Under the pieces are notes generated by a model. It was not told where the DNA came from. It was given only the letters and a program-made list of their open reading frames with translations, and did no database searches. Of a stretch of 64,000 bases of DNA, positions 20,006-32,424 are shown one piece after another. The translations under genes and the position numbers were made by a program. The DNA is from Amylostereum areolatum (Eukaryota; Basidiomycota; Agaricomycetes; Russulales; Stereaceae): contig SAXG01000001.1 of NCBI GenBank assembly GCA_012932865.1, positions 1,043,693 to 1,107,692 on the forward strand, in the 5' to 3' direction. The first letter of the stretch is position 1. The number at the start of each line of letters is the position of its first letter.

Positions 20006-23000
20006 TTATCCTTCAACGGCAAGATTTGTAGTTTCTGCCTGGGGAGATTCGGGCCAATCGATAGGTTCGTCCTGCGTATCTTTGAGACCAACATGATGAC
20101 AAGAGGAGACGAAACAAACACTCACATCGCCCTCTACTATTACCTGAGTTTCCTTCGTCTGTGAATCGACGATTGTTGCAGTTTGTGACCCAGTTTGCGT
20201 ATCGACCTCAATATCCGCTCTGTCTGCTACGGCTACAACATCCCTTGCAGGTGTCACGGACTTGCTGGTTCCACCCGATGATGGCTGAGAGTCGTCTGCT
20301 TTTCTCTTTGGTCTTCCACGCTTTTCCACCTTTTCTGGAGCTGGTGCAGGTTGAGGAAGTCCGAACAACGTTGTTTGACGAGGGCCAACATCCTTCTTTC
20401 CGTTCACCGTCGCGGCTTTACCCTTCACTCCTATTGGACGAACATAAGCGAGAGTTTAGTCGGAAAAAAACTGCACACCTTTAGGCCTGCCTGTCTCTGC
20501 CGCCTCTGCTTTGTCGAAGGAGCTCTCACTTTTATGAAGTGATTTGCTATGTTCGACCGGGCGTGCAAAGGGGTTGCGATTCTGCGCCGTTGCTGACTTG
20601 TTCGCAAAGGGGTTTGCTTCTGTAAAGGACGGTCAGTACCGTTTGTTGGACTACGAAATCAGGAACTATAATCCATACTTGGCTTTGGAAAGGCAGCTGA
20701 GGATTCACCTAAGGCACGTCGTTTTGTACCATCTGGTGACGCCGTTTCCCGGAATGCGACGTGGTCTTCCTCACGCTTGCGTTTGGCATCTGCATGGTTT
20801 GGCGGGGGAGGTAGTATGTCGACGTCTTCGTTCATCTGGTAGTCGTAGTCATTCGGCTCCGGGACGGGTGTGGAACGCGGCGCTGCGCGTGTAAGACCTG
20901 GACGATGTACTGTGGGCGGTGGGCCAAAGTCTTGAAAGGGCTTGATCCGGGATCCATTAACCTCGGCAGGTGGCATCCGGGCGGGAGGCACTGGGTCATA
21001 ATCGCGTGCCCAACGGCGGCGCTTTTCGCGACTCTCCGCATTGACATCGCGGTCTTCGCGGTCTTCCTTGAGAGTTTGCATCTTCTCCTGCAAACCAACC
21101 AGGTGGTAGAACTGAGCGACCTTCATCGCAGCATCGAACGATGTTGTGTGGTGTAACATGCGGGTGAGGTCCAGTGCACGGGGCAACTTGTCGTTCTTGC
21201 ATGCGTTCTGGATGAGTTGGATGAGCTCCTTATCGAGTGCGACTTCACGCCTAAGGAGGTCGGAGGGAAGATCCTCATCTCCTAAAGCGTCGCGTTGGAC
21301 ATGCAGATTCATACACTCGCGTGCCAAACTGTGAAGAGGGCTGAGCGTCCAATCGCCACCCATTCATAGTGAAGTCAGACTTACCGCTCCTCGAGAGGCC
21401 CCTCTTTCGGGTCTTTGCGACGGAAAGGTAGACGGACCTCGAGCTCCTGGATAAGCGGTCTCGGGAAACTTGGGTGCTCTTGCCTTCCTTTCAAAATGAG
21501 GCACATGAACGCATCTTGGCTGATGCCTACAGGCCAGTAAGACTCGTCTTTGCCTTGCTTTCGCTCAAGTTTGTTTGTGTCTAGGACGCGTACCCAGGTC
21601 CCTCTCAGCGGTATCCTGAATCGCGGCATGATGTACACAACGCCAGCAGAGTCATAGATAGCAGGTGCCTATGATCCAATACGTTAACGCCCATAGCAAG
21701 GTAGCTTAGTGTCATGCATACCCCTTCTTGAGATATTCCGATCCATTTTAGCGTGTGACCCTTCCGGACAGGGAGCTTCCTTGTTTGAAGTACACACAGG
21801 TCTTCAAAATCGTAAAGCGTCCCGGAGAGGTTTTGAGATCCTGGACCGCGATGTGAGTTTTAAGCATTAACTTGCATTGGGATGAGGACAGACCATCCAG
21901 GGTCGTGGAGCCGTCCCTTTGGATAACAAAAACCCACTCGGGTCCTGCGACCATTGATACGAAATCGCCGTCAAGGGCAATGGAGCAGCGCTCGATGCCC
22001 GTCCCCGTCAGGAAAGTCAACTCATGCTCGCTCGTCGCAATAACAACGTTTCCGTTGCCTCGCATGTCTCCGTCCGACATTATGCGCAAGGACTTCGTCG
22101 GAGGTGGACCACCTGCTGCCACACCAAGAACCTTGACACCTTCGTCGAGCTCGTAGGTCCATTCGCCTTGAGTAGCCCAGTTACCGTATGGCTTGTACAT
22201 TACATGGGCAGGGTGCTCGTTTTCTGGTTGACATGCGTATAAAGCACCTCGTTCGCCTGATATATGTGAGAGCAAGGTCAACTGACAAAAAAAAACAGAC
22301 GCACCCAGTGACGCAAGATTATACTTGAAATGATCCGTGAAATGGTAGGCTTTTCTCGCGGAATGATCATGGAATTCGACATTAACAATGTGATGTGTGT
22401 CCTGATCGGTAACCTCGATCACCCCAATCATATTGTACGCTGAGATACATTTTTGAGTAGGAAGAGAACAAGCTAAGGGGAGGGCATACCAAGGTAACGC
22501 TTCTTGTTTTCCATTGGAGTCGAGCTAGGTTGGAAAGCGGATTGCGCCTTTGTGACGCTAACTGTTGGATTGAAAACATTATCGATTCAGTCTACGGAAA
22601 GAAAAAATATTGCATACCCATTTCTTTCACATAGCCGCGTGCTTCCTCGTGCCCCGCTTCGGATACGTCGTCTGTTATCCAGTCAATGGGATCGGGTTCG
22701 TCTAGATTATCCAAGTCCACTTCATTGTCCATTGCATTGTCAACTTGACCCAAGATATCGTTCTCGTCATCGTCGAAAAGCGAGAGGGAAGGCTTTCGAT
22801 GCACTACTCGGGTCAAAGATGTCGTTGTTGGTTTGACTGGGTGTGGTGATGCGGATGGAATAACTTCCATCCAACGATGGAAGGCACCATTGTAGTCAGT
22901 TATAGCTAGGGTGTTCTCCGTGGGAGAAAATCCCAACTGTGTGACGGGATGCGGAAGGGGGTGTGGAAATCTACTTCACATGAGCAAAATTAAGGCGTGA

Positions 23001-24158
23001 AGAATGATACAGCGTACTTGAACATTAGTCGCCGCGTCTCCGTCGACCAGACGTGGACCTCTTTATTACATGCGGAGGCCAAGTATACCCCGTTCGGGGA
23101 CATTGCAAGCGCAGTTATTGACCCAATGGACGCCTGATCCTGGTAGGTGGAAACTTTTGCCCATGAATCACGGGATATAGAAACAATTTCTGAAGACTTC
23201 TTTAGCATGACACAAAACACGGAAGGGAAAGACCAGACGAACCATGGGTACGAGTAGCCACTACAAAGTATTGGCCACCGGGGTGCCATACCGCTGAACA
23301 GTCGTAAACGAACTCTCGTGAACTAGGTGGGAATACATCAGCGACAGTGGTATGCACAGTATATTGCTCACGCTTTGTCTTTCACAGCGGGAATGATACC
23401 CTCAATGCTCTTGACCTTCCTCGGCTCCTCCTGAGTGACGTCCCACACGAAAACACCTCCGTCGGCGCCACTAGTAGTCTGGAAGGAATTTGTCGTCATA
23501 GTTAAGAGGTGTAACAAAACACTCACCACCAGCGAACCTGAGGGATCCCATGTCACTCTCCTCACACAATCTTTGTACCCATCCAAAACCAAAACCTTCG
23601 TAACGTCCTCTAAGTCAACAATTTTCACGGACAGTTCGCTGGCAAAAGAGTTCGGCATTAACATTGTCCATTAGTGCGGTTAATGAATTACGCACTCTGA
23701 CGAGACTGCGATCCTCTTCCCTGCTGGATCCACAGCGATACAGCGAATCCACGCTCCCGGAACGTTAAGCACTGTAGCCTCGAATTCGCGGTCGCCAAGT
23801 TTATACATTCGCACATCTCCATCTCCACTTCCGGTATACCATGTATTGTTCTGCTCAGAGATGCGTGAGTATCAAAGCGACTGGTGTTGAAATGAGTACA
23901 GACGCCGGCGGTAAGGGTGGTGATAGGTAAGTCTGCGTCGAGGACGGTTGTAGGTTCTTGATCATCACCTTCACTACTGATGAATATTCGCGCAAGGTTG
24001 TCACTCCCTCCTGTGTAGCAATAACTGGGGTGTGTGAGCCACATCTGACGATGGAGCAAGGTCTTCACAAACAGGACTCACGCGCCGTCTCTTGAGAAGG
24101 CGAAAGCCGTTTGCCCTTCTGGATGCACGTAGTTTACGGCAACATTTGACGACTCCAT
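20006..24158 (-). CDS. CTF4: Replisome hub protein Ctf4/Mcl1/WDHD1
   Basis: This is the trimeric scaffold that links DNA polymerase alpha-primase to the CMG helicase and supports sister chromatid cohesion. ATG 24158 gives [20 protein letters not shown], the start of an N-terminal WD40 propeller: [26 protein letters not shown], [59 protein letters not shown]. An acidic linker ([16 protein letters not shown]) leads to the SepB/Ctf4 central domain ([40 protein letters not shown]) and the helical bundle ([20 protein letters not shown]). The C-terminal tail is disordered, with QTTLFGLP and the AT-hook-like KRGRPKRK, ending at 20006. Many introns, no disruption seen. It is divergent from the mitochondrial kinase gene, 252 bp apart. 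Confidence 0.93.
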
Positions 24159-24223
24159 CCGGGTGGTAGTGATTTGAAGTGCAAGCTGAACCTTGGCGGG
24201 AAACAAGGTCGTCAGTGACCTGG

Positions 24224-24229
24224 ACGCGT
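24224..24229. promoter_or_regulatory. ACGCGT (MCB-like) box upstream of CTF4
   Basis: A palindromic ACGCGT lies 66 bp upstream of the CTF4 ATG in the 252-bp region shared with the kinase gene. In ascomycete yeasts this hexamer is the MBF site of G1/S genes. The hexamer occurs elsewhere in the window about as often as base composition predicts, so function is only inferred. Confidence 0.35.
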
Positions 24230-24410
24230 CGCACTGGGGTCAACGCCAGAACACGGTCACGAACAGCTTACATAATAATCATGACTTCGTCTTTCTGGCC
24301 TGCAGTGGGCTGTGGCCACCGAGCGGCCACGATTATAGTTGGTTTGCAAAGGTTGTCGACTGGGTGCCGAGCCTTGGTACACCTACTTACCTTCGCTCTA
24401 GACGGGCTTC

Positions 24411-26242
24411 ATGATGCACCGTCGCTCTTTGAGCTTGCTCAGTTGTAGGCGACGTGCATATACGGCTACGCATTTCTACCAAAACCGGCAGCTAGAACTC
24501 TATGCATCCAAGGAAGCTAAGCGCCTTTCCCTCAGACAGTTGGTGCGTAGCAATTGCTTTTAGGCCGAAGTGAAACTCAACTATCACAGATATTTTTCGG
24601 ACGGTCAATGAATGAAGAGCGCTTGATTAAGGTGCGTGCTCGTGTTAGGCCTGGCGACCTGATCTGATATATTTCCCAGTAGAGTGCGAACTATGTTCGC
24701 TCGGAGCTTCCTGTCCGTATAGCCCATCGAATACGGGATCTCCAAGCACTACCGTACGTCGTCGTTACCCAGGAAGGGGTCAATAAGGTCTACGAGGTGA
24801 GAATCCGCCGCCTATACCTCACTTCAAGGCATCTTACAGGGTATCAGTTGTACTGGACCGCATTTGAGAAGTAAATTTTCTATCATCTGCCTATGACATA
24901 GAACTTATAATATAGGGTAGGTTCCGCCGCTTCCCACCTATAACGACGCTGGAAGAAAACGAGGCGTTTTGTATCTTTACAAGGGATCTCTTGGACGACC
25001 AGTGAGGTCCGACACCCCGTTGTCTCCAACCTTCACTCAGTTTGTCGCAGCGCCACGGTCATACCGAACCTAACCCTCGGCCTGTCACTCTCATCACCCC
25101 ATCTCTCACCCGATCAACTGGATTCGTTCATCAGGCGCATGCTTGTCTCTCGAATATCGAGGCGTGTTTTAGCCGAGCATCACATCGCGCTTTCAGACGC
25201 ATTTGCCGGGCGAAACCACCCTTCCGATGGGGAAGGCCATGTGGGCATCATCTATCCAGGCTTATGTGTAGAGAAAAGTGTGCGCAAATGCACATCCCTC
25301 CTTCGCCAGCATTCCCATGAATTCGAGGACAGTCATCTCGAAGGACGGCCATGGCCGGAGGTAGTCGTAGAAGGACACCTCGGCACTAGATTTGCCTACA
25401 TTCGTGAACATCTGGAGTGAGATTTGTCGCATTATCTCTCCGTAACCGCTCACCGTCGTATAGATATATCATTTTCGAGCTCTTAAAAAATGTTCAGACC
25501 TTGTTCGTCCGAACGTTCCCTTGACTGATTCTTTCTCTAGTCTATGCAGGCTACCACTTCAAAACACAACAGTACTTCCCGTTTCCCCCCAATAGTAGTA
25601 ACCGTAGTCGCGGGAGCAGATGACATCTCTATGCGCATATCTGACCAGGGTGTGTGGCGACTTCTTCGCTGTTGTTTCTGACTGATGGTTCCAGGCGGTG
25701 GTCTTTCCAATCAGGATATTGAATCGCCCAGTGATTTATTCTCCTTTTCTCATGTTCGAAATGCCGCTCGCATGGAGGACTCGCGGCTCGGCTCACTTCG
25801 CACAGCGAGCGCCAATCCATCAGGAATGGTAGCTACCGTGAGGGAGCAGGTGGACCGATGGGAGCAGGAGCGACGGCAATTTTTTCCTGCACAACTGGAT
25901 CCTGAACTTGAGGCGGGTGTGGGTCATCATTCGAGACTAGGAATCGGCCTTCCCATGTGCAATATCTTTTCACGGTACGGAGCATTCGGTTTAGTCCGCC
26001 ATTCCAGGCGCTATACCTGTAATCACGACAGGTATTTCGGCGGATCTCTGGAGCTCGTCTCTATGGATGGCTGGGGTAATCTCCCACCTTACTTGTCTCT
26101 TGGGTTATATGTCCTGATATTGTCGTAGGCACCGACGCGTATCTGCGACTACCCAAACTGGTGAGTAGCCCCGTGCGAGTTTGGAGATGCTAAGTCAATT
26201 GTCGAGTCTTAGGGGACTAGCCTGGAAGGGATTGAAGTGTAG
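24411..26242 (+). CDS. Mitochondrial alpha-keto acid dehydrogenase kinase (PDK/BCKDK family)
   Basis: This is a GHKL-fold Ser/Thr kinase that phosphorylates and inhibits the E1-alpha subunit of pyruvate or branched-chain dehydrogenase in the matrix. ATG 24411 gives an Arg-rich presequence MMHRRSLSLLSCRRRAYTAT followed by HFYQNRQLELYASKEAKRLS. The regulatory helical domain includes VRIAHRIRDLQALPYVVVTQ and NEAFCIFTRDLLDDH. The ATP-binding part has YIIFELLKN (N box), ISDQGGGLS (G1) and HHSRLGIGLPMCNIFSRYFGG (G2/GxGLP). The last exon reads GTSLEGIEV, stop at 26242. Ten or so introns were placed by frame. It is closest in style to yeast Pkp1/Pkp2. Which dehydrogenase it targets is not decided by sequence alone. 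Confidence 0.88.
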
Positions 26243-26639
26243 ATGCGTAATGGGACAGACTGTGGGTATTTGTATACAGTATCGCAATGCACGGATTTAC
26301 CATGACAATTTCGTTAAACGCTGTAAGACTTGAAGCTTGAAGCTTGATGCATGATGTTGTGCGCATGTACTTACATATCCCCTGAGTCCGGAACTCGCAA
26401 ACCGGTACTTATTGACGTTTGTTTGCTCGATGTTGGCTGCTTCTGGAAAGCACGTGGCAGATTAGCCATGCGCGTTTGATCACTGGCAGACGCAGCGGAA
26501 CTATACCCAACAGCGCTAACCCGACCGTTCCTTCCGTCCTCCTCTGTGATACCTTTCTTTGTCTCGTTCTCGATTCTCCACCTGCGGAACCTATTTTGCT
26601 TCCGATATCTGTCTCACCTTCAGGTCTCCTCTGCCCACC
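26243..26639. other. Intergenic region without recognised gene
   Basis: These 397 bp hold the 3' flank of the kinase gene and the upstream region of the Ulp1-like gene. A short direct repeat GAAGCTTGAAGCTTGA occurs near 26330-26345. Open frames here lack coding character. Confidence 0.3.
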
Positions 26640-29600
26640 ATGGCTGTACCGCGTCCCACAAACCCTGCTGACACTTTGGGGGCCCTTCTTTTGCGAACCA
26701 GCACTCCCGGTGCGTGCATCTTTATCCACCGAGATGTATCTCTCCCTGACAGGACTTCATCATCACCAGCACCTGATGAGAAAGGTAGGATAGTTTCCCT
26801 ATCCTGAGCAGCCCCAACTCAACACCTTCCGTTCACTAGTTCTCGGCTATCTAGAGCGCATGCAGCGGGAATCGATGAATCCTTCTGAACTCGACGAGAC
26901 AATCAGGAGCCCCCGGTCCAAGGTGTCAAATCTTCCCCGTAGCCAGCTGAGTGGATCATCCTGGCGTCGGGGTGCAAATGGAGGGTACCGAAAAGGTGAA
27001 GATGACGACGGAGATGTAGCATCCGATATTCAGGAACAAGCTCAATCGACACTCGGGTCATTGGTGCAGAACGGGGCAATAGTGCGTTGTCTGTTGTCCG
27101 TTACACTCTCACCATTAAACTTCATCTCCAGCACCGCGAACCTGGTCCAGATGATGAACCGGGCCCTCACTACGAGTCGTATGGTTCATCGTGGGGTAAT
27201 TTCGGACCGCTTCCACCGGACAGTACGGCCGAGGTTAATACTCTATCGCCCATTGTTGTTTCTCCATTTTCTGACATTTCTGTTTTGAAGAGCACACCTC
27301 ATAAAGCCGCAGGCGTGCCTTTGCCTAATTCTACTTTGGCACAATCTACGACAAGAGTTCGTAGCTCTCGTGCGGGTTCCCGTGCGTCTGCCTCGCAAAA
27401 AGCCCCCTCTTTCGTTTCAAAGGCTCGCGCGACTGAGAAGGAGGCCGTAACCGCCATGGAGGATATTCCACAGGTGCGTCGATCCTTTCGGTACTTGACC
27501 CACCTTTGTTGATGTCCTACTTTTTTCCAGTCTCCTATACAACTTGCAAGTCAAATGACAGGTCAAACTAATGGAGACCGACCTATGTCACCACCCCGTT
27601 CGACACCTTCTCGTGCTACCCAGCGAACGCGCCCGTCTGAGAAGGGATCTACAGTATATCCTCCCCTGCCACCAAGTCACTCTACCAGCAACCTAGGGAG
27701 TTCGTCGCAGATGAAACAGCGCAGGTCACACTCTCGCGCCCCGTCACTCTCCCCATCCGATTCTCCCTCCAACTACAAGCCCCCTCGTCCTCCAGCCAAG
27801 ACAGTTGGAAAGGAGCCTTCCTTACCTCCTGTTCCCCCATCTGACAATGCCTCGGAGGCTGACGGCCCACCCCGCCAAGCGCGCTCGCAGCAGGGGTTCG
27901 ACGGTATGTGACTGGGACTCCTGCTCTGTTCTTGCTGATACTACATTATCAGGACGTACTCACCCGGGCCCTTCCATCCTGTCCAACGGAGCGTCGCGCA
28001 CCCAGCGACCGTTTTCACCCTTCCGACATGCGCCCACAGAACAAGACCTCCTTCATGCTGTTGATCCAACTGTAGAAATCCCGCGTTCCTCCGTCAGCTC
28101 TGCCAAAGGCTCTCGTCGTGATGTAGAAGCAACGCCGACCCAATCCCGTGCGCAGTCCCCCGGATATGAGCTTAACGATATCGAACAAGAGATGATTCAA
28201 ACCTTGTTACGGGGCGGGGCGAAGACCCCGCGCACCTCGTATGCAGCAACGTCTGTGCTAGAGCCAGGGCACGTCTCCCACTTCCATGACATGGATTTGT
28301 GTATCCTCTTGCATCAGCTGGAAGACCCAATGCAGCACGAGGTTGTGAAGAAGGCCGTGCGCAAGGCCGTCAAAGTTCGCGTTAAACAACTGGGCATGAA
28401 GCACGACAACGAAGTCAGCATTCAGTTCTAACGTTTTTGATGTAGGCGTTCCCTGACGCCCTGCCACAGACCATCAAGGAATATCGCAAGTCATTTCATA
28501 ACCACGATCCGTCGGTCCACTTGCAGCCCAATTACCAACCTAGCATGCCTGAGGTCAGTTCACCTTGTTGTAGTATTATTCATGTCACACTTACATTCCC
28601 CTTCTTACCTCTCTCAGGAGCCTCCCGATTGGGCCAAAGAACTCATGCAAAATGTGATACTCATGCAACAACGTTTAGAAGGTTTGGGCCCGAAGATTGA
28701 CAGCCTTCGCCAACAAAGTCCCTCCATCGATAGTAGCCGCCAATATTTTACCCAGCAGGCGCCACCCTCTGAAATGTACACGGAAACGCCGATGACGCAG
28801 ACCGTGAATATTCAGACCCATCCTACGGGAACTATCGGAGACGAATCTATGTTCCAGCCAGATACCGACATGCGCATTGTCGAGTCCACCCACGGCCAGA
28901 CCCTTCCCGGCTCCATGCATCACCACGACGGTTCGAATGACGAGGAGGACTATGAAGAGGAGGAGGAGACTGAGATCGGGCGTCAAGGCGGCCATGTCTT
29001 GACGTCAACTCAAGGCGATGCACACACACACGGCATCAGCGAGTACACCAATAACCGCGACTCCCCTGGCCACCAGTATCTGGAGGAGGAATTATACAAA
29101 CTCCGTGTGAGACCAGGAGGCAGTCAGTCCGCTATGTCACACAAGACATGGGAGCTTGCTAGAGACGACGGAGGCGACTACGACGAAGATGGTGACGCTC
29201 AGGCCGCAATTACCGAGTCCGGCTTACCGGAGATTCCAGACTCGCAGCCAGGTTACAGAGACACCCGAGCTTCTTCCCCACACCACCCTGCTCCTCCCTC
29301 AGAGAGCAGTCGTCGTGATATACCACCTGCCGGTCAGGTGTGGCAACAGAATAGCGATTACAACAGTGAGCCGCCCGCGCCGCCCGCATGGCAGCGCATT
29401 CACCAACGTCTTCTCAACTGGGCAATCGTCTGGCCCCTCTCAGAACTGGATACGGCGTTGAATAGTACCACGCGAGGAAACCAGGTGGACGAGGTAGCGC
29501 TAAGCATCTGGTCAACGCAGACCTACAAGCGTTATGTCCGCAGCAAAATGACAGACAATCCACCAGGTCGCGTCGATCGATTGTTCGTGCCGCCCAACAT

Positions 29601-30251
29601 GGCAGACGCTATCAGCAACGCGGTTTTCAACGGGCGACACGGTGACGCATCTGGCATGCTCCGCGAACTGTGGAACCCTTTCGGTTTGGAAGGAATGCCC
29701 AGATTGTTGATTGTCCTGGCGAAACACCGCTCGGATGCTAACCATTGGGTCGTTCATCGGTGCGTATCGTTCATCAAGTATGTGGTTCAGGCATTTATGC
29801 TCCATTCTTCGCCAGGTTCTCGCTGCCTGACGGCACGTTGACCACCTATGACTCGTATCCGGAGCGTTGTCTTCCTGATGGCCGCGTGAGTGCATCCGAA
29901 TCTGTACTCTGGCCGTCTGACGATGACATGGCTAATCCTGTATGGTATCAGCCGCTTGGATGGTGGTTCGCGATCCGAATCGCTTGGCCCAATGCTATTT
30001 ACCCCAGCCCCGACCATCTCATGCAGAAGATGGTTCGTCTGCATCGTCCCATGCAACTCGGAATTGACAATTCTGTCGCCGCGGCGGGCATCTGGCGCAA
30101 TTTGCTAATGGGCTCGCGCGCGGAGCGCAGCTTGGATTTGGAACGGTTGAGGGATCTCATCAATACGGAGGTGAAGAACCTGCGGCAGAGAAAGAACATG
30201 GGCAAGTTATCTATTGGGGCGCCGCGGCCCAACTGGGAGGATATGAATTGA
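26640..30251 (+). CDS. Large disordered protein with C-terminal Ulp1-like (C48) domain lacking the catalytic Cys
   Basis: ATG 26640 starts MAVPRPTNPADTLGALLLRT. About 700 residues of Ser/Pro/Arg-rich disordered sequence follow, then a conserved-looking helical stretch (HDMDLCILLHQLEDPMQHE) and an acidic block (DEEDYEEEEETEIG). From about 29400 the C-terminal 250 residues resemble a Ulp1/SENP peptidase: LSELDTALNSTTRGNQVDE, YKRYVRSKM, DRLFVPPN, RLLIVLAKHRSDANHWVVHR, LTTYDSYP. The His of NHW and Asp of YDS are 17 residues apart, as in Ulp1. The oxyanion Gln fits RPMQLGIDNSVAAAG, but where the family has D-C-G there is D-N-S, and no cysteine occurs in the last 130 residues. It is thus probably a pseudo-peptidase. 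Introns are short; one candidate is only 32 nt (28414-28445). Confidence 0.72.
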
Positions 30252-30551
30252 TTCCTGTTTGTCTGCTTCATGGTCGCTGGGTGCACGATACCGATGTTGT
30301 ATCTGGGGAACGTTGAGTCCTTTCCATTTTATTAGTCGTGCTCGATTTTTTTACATGTATCCATCGCGTATTTTGAACTGGCTACATATGTACACTGTCT
30401 CTATGTTCAACGTCTCGACCGTAAATGTGTTTGACTATCACCCCAACGACAACGTGGGAGAGCCGCCGGGATAAGTAGGCCAGGACAGGCCAGGACACGC
30501 TTACTTCAGTTTAGTTCCTGCGACTTTCACGATCGCTCGCACCTAGCCTCG

Positions 30552-31995
30552 ATGGACCTCGAGCTTTTCACTGGTTATGCTGGCCTGATTGGTGTTGCAA
30601 CACTATCAATTTATGCTGGTTCTTATGGCAGTCTTCCGGTCTGTCCTCTTTTACGCGCGTGACCAGCTATGGTCCTCATCGTGACGCGTTATCCAGAAAC
30701 GCAAGCAGGTGGAAAATGTCAAACATCCCGGAGATGACTATGAAGATGATGATGATGCACCAACTGCTCAGTTGACCGCCGAGGAGGCTTGGATTTTTCC
30801 TGTGGTGCGTTTGACTTGCTGAATACTGCAAAAAGGCGACCACTCATCGCACATGCCACGGGTACATTCAGCTAGGCTCTATCACATTATTCAGTCTCTA
30901 CCTCGTCATCAAGTTCCTTGGCAAGGAATGGATCAACCGGATTATGGGATGGTATTTCTCTGTCGCTGGCTTATACAGCGTATCCAATGTACGAACTACG
31001 TCGCTCTTGATTGTCCTTACCAACCTCTAGACTTCCAGTGTACGGTCCGTCTCGCACGCTCCGCCGTGGGTACGTCACGGTGGCGACGTTTCTCCCGGTA
31101 TCAGGTGAAGTTTCCACAGAATAAACGTGAGTCTCTGGCGCATTTCCGAAGTATCCGATCTCACACACGAACGCACAGCGTGGGTACAATTTTCATGGCG
31201 CTCCCCGTCGCTGTTGCTTGTTCCTGTCGGGTTTCTTCCATCCCTGCTCTCTCGGCTTCTACCTGGAAAACCTTCCGCTCTTCTGACAGATATTCTCGCC
31301 TTGTCGTTTGCACATGAAGCCTTGACTATGATGAAAGTCGACTCCTGGCGAACCGGCTGTATCTTACTCTCTGGGCTCTTTGTATACGATATATGGTGGG
31401 TCTTTGGGACCAATGTGGTATGTCGTGTTTCCGCGGAACTGAAGCGATTGCGCTCACCATTCTGTAGATGGTCAGCGTTGCCACCAGCTTGGACGTTCCA
31501 ATCAAGTTACTCTGGCCGAAATCTCTACTTTCACCCTCGAGTGGCTTTATGATGCTCGGACTGGGCGATATCGTCGTTCCAGGTATTTTCGTGGCCTTGG
31601 CCCTTCGCTACGACTACCATCGTCATGTCCTGAAGGGAAACCAAAATTCAAAGTTCGCGAAGCCTTACTTCACCGCTGCCCTCTCGGCGTACACTCTGGG
31701 GCTTGTAATCACCATGGCCGTGATGCATGGCTTCAAATCTGCTCAACCAGCTTTGCTCTATCTCAGGTAACAAGTTACTTTTACCTCTATCCTACATCTA
31801 ACAGCAATGGTTCATAGCCCGTCATGCATTTTGTCGTTTGTAGTTACCGCTGTCAGATTGGGGGAGCTGGGTACGGCTTGGGAATGGAGCGACGAAGAAA
31901 ACAATGATAAGGACAAAGGTATGCAATTCACTATGCTGTTGGATGTTGCTTATACTGCACCAGTGATCCAAGCAAATTCCAAGAAACAGTTGTAA
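30552..31995 (+). CDS. Signal peptide peptidase (intramembrane aspartyl protease)
   Basis: This is an ER-membrane presenilin-type protease that cleaves signal-peptide remnants and acts in ERAD. ATG 30552 begins MDLELFTGYAGLIGVATLSI (first helix). A lumenal/cytosolic acidic loop (DDYEDDDDAPTAQL) and further helices follow. The catalytic pair is present: YD in SGLFVYDIWWVFGT and GLGD in MMLGLGDIVVPGIFVALALR. The C-terminal PAL motif is QPALLYLSP. The protein ends in NSKKQL, a dilysine KKxx ER-retrieval signal. A 45-nt in-frame intron (GTATGC...CACCAG) just before the end may be spliced or retained without changing the terminus. Introns are GT-AG and short. Confidence 0.9.
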
Positions 31996-32424
31996 TTGAC
32001 GGCAATCGCTACCACCACTGTGCACACACTTACAATCACAGAATAACGGACTCAAATAAACCCGTCGTGAATAAGGACATCTTCCACTGTTCAATTTTCA
32101 CCAGGATTCTCCCTCCAATCATATTCACGAACAGGCCGTGAATTTGCAGAAGGATTTGGCAGACGCATAGGGAATTGGTCTGAGAAGACAAAACATCTCA
32201 GCGGTCTGTAAGTTACGAGGGGCACTCGCGAGTAATCGAATGTGCTACTACTGTGTTACTTTCTCCACACCATTGCGAGAGGCGCATAGTCCGTTGGTGT
32301 CCGATTAGGGCGTGGTAGAGCATGCCTGCCGTATTGACGTGTGTGGATGATGACCGGTGACCAAGCGTGACTTCAGTCTCGGATTCATCTCTGATCTCAC
32401 TAAACTGCTGTAAACAAGCCTCTC
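31996..32424. other. Upstream region of THI6
   Basis: These 429 bp separate SPP from THI6. I searched by eye for a TPP riboswitch, expected in many fungal thiamine genes, and did not find the CUGAGA...GAUCUGG pattern. A TCTGAGAAGACAAAACATCTCAG hairpin-like segment lies near 32180-32203. Nothing else was recognised. Confidence 0.35.

Noticed and set aside
26419..26793. 124-codon plus-strand ORF before the Ulp1-like gene
   Set aside because: It is a shadow frame overlapping exon 1 of the gene that starts at 26640, with no domain and no splice support.
32040..32424. TPP riboswitch upstream of THI6
   Set aside because: Expected from other fungi, but the conserved CUGAGA and GAUCUGG-type elements do not appear in the right order in the 5' region. 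A lone CTGAGA at 32180 is not enough.
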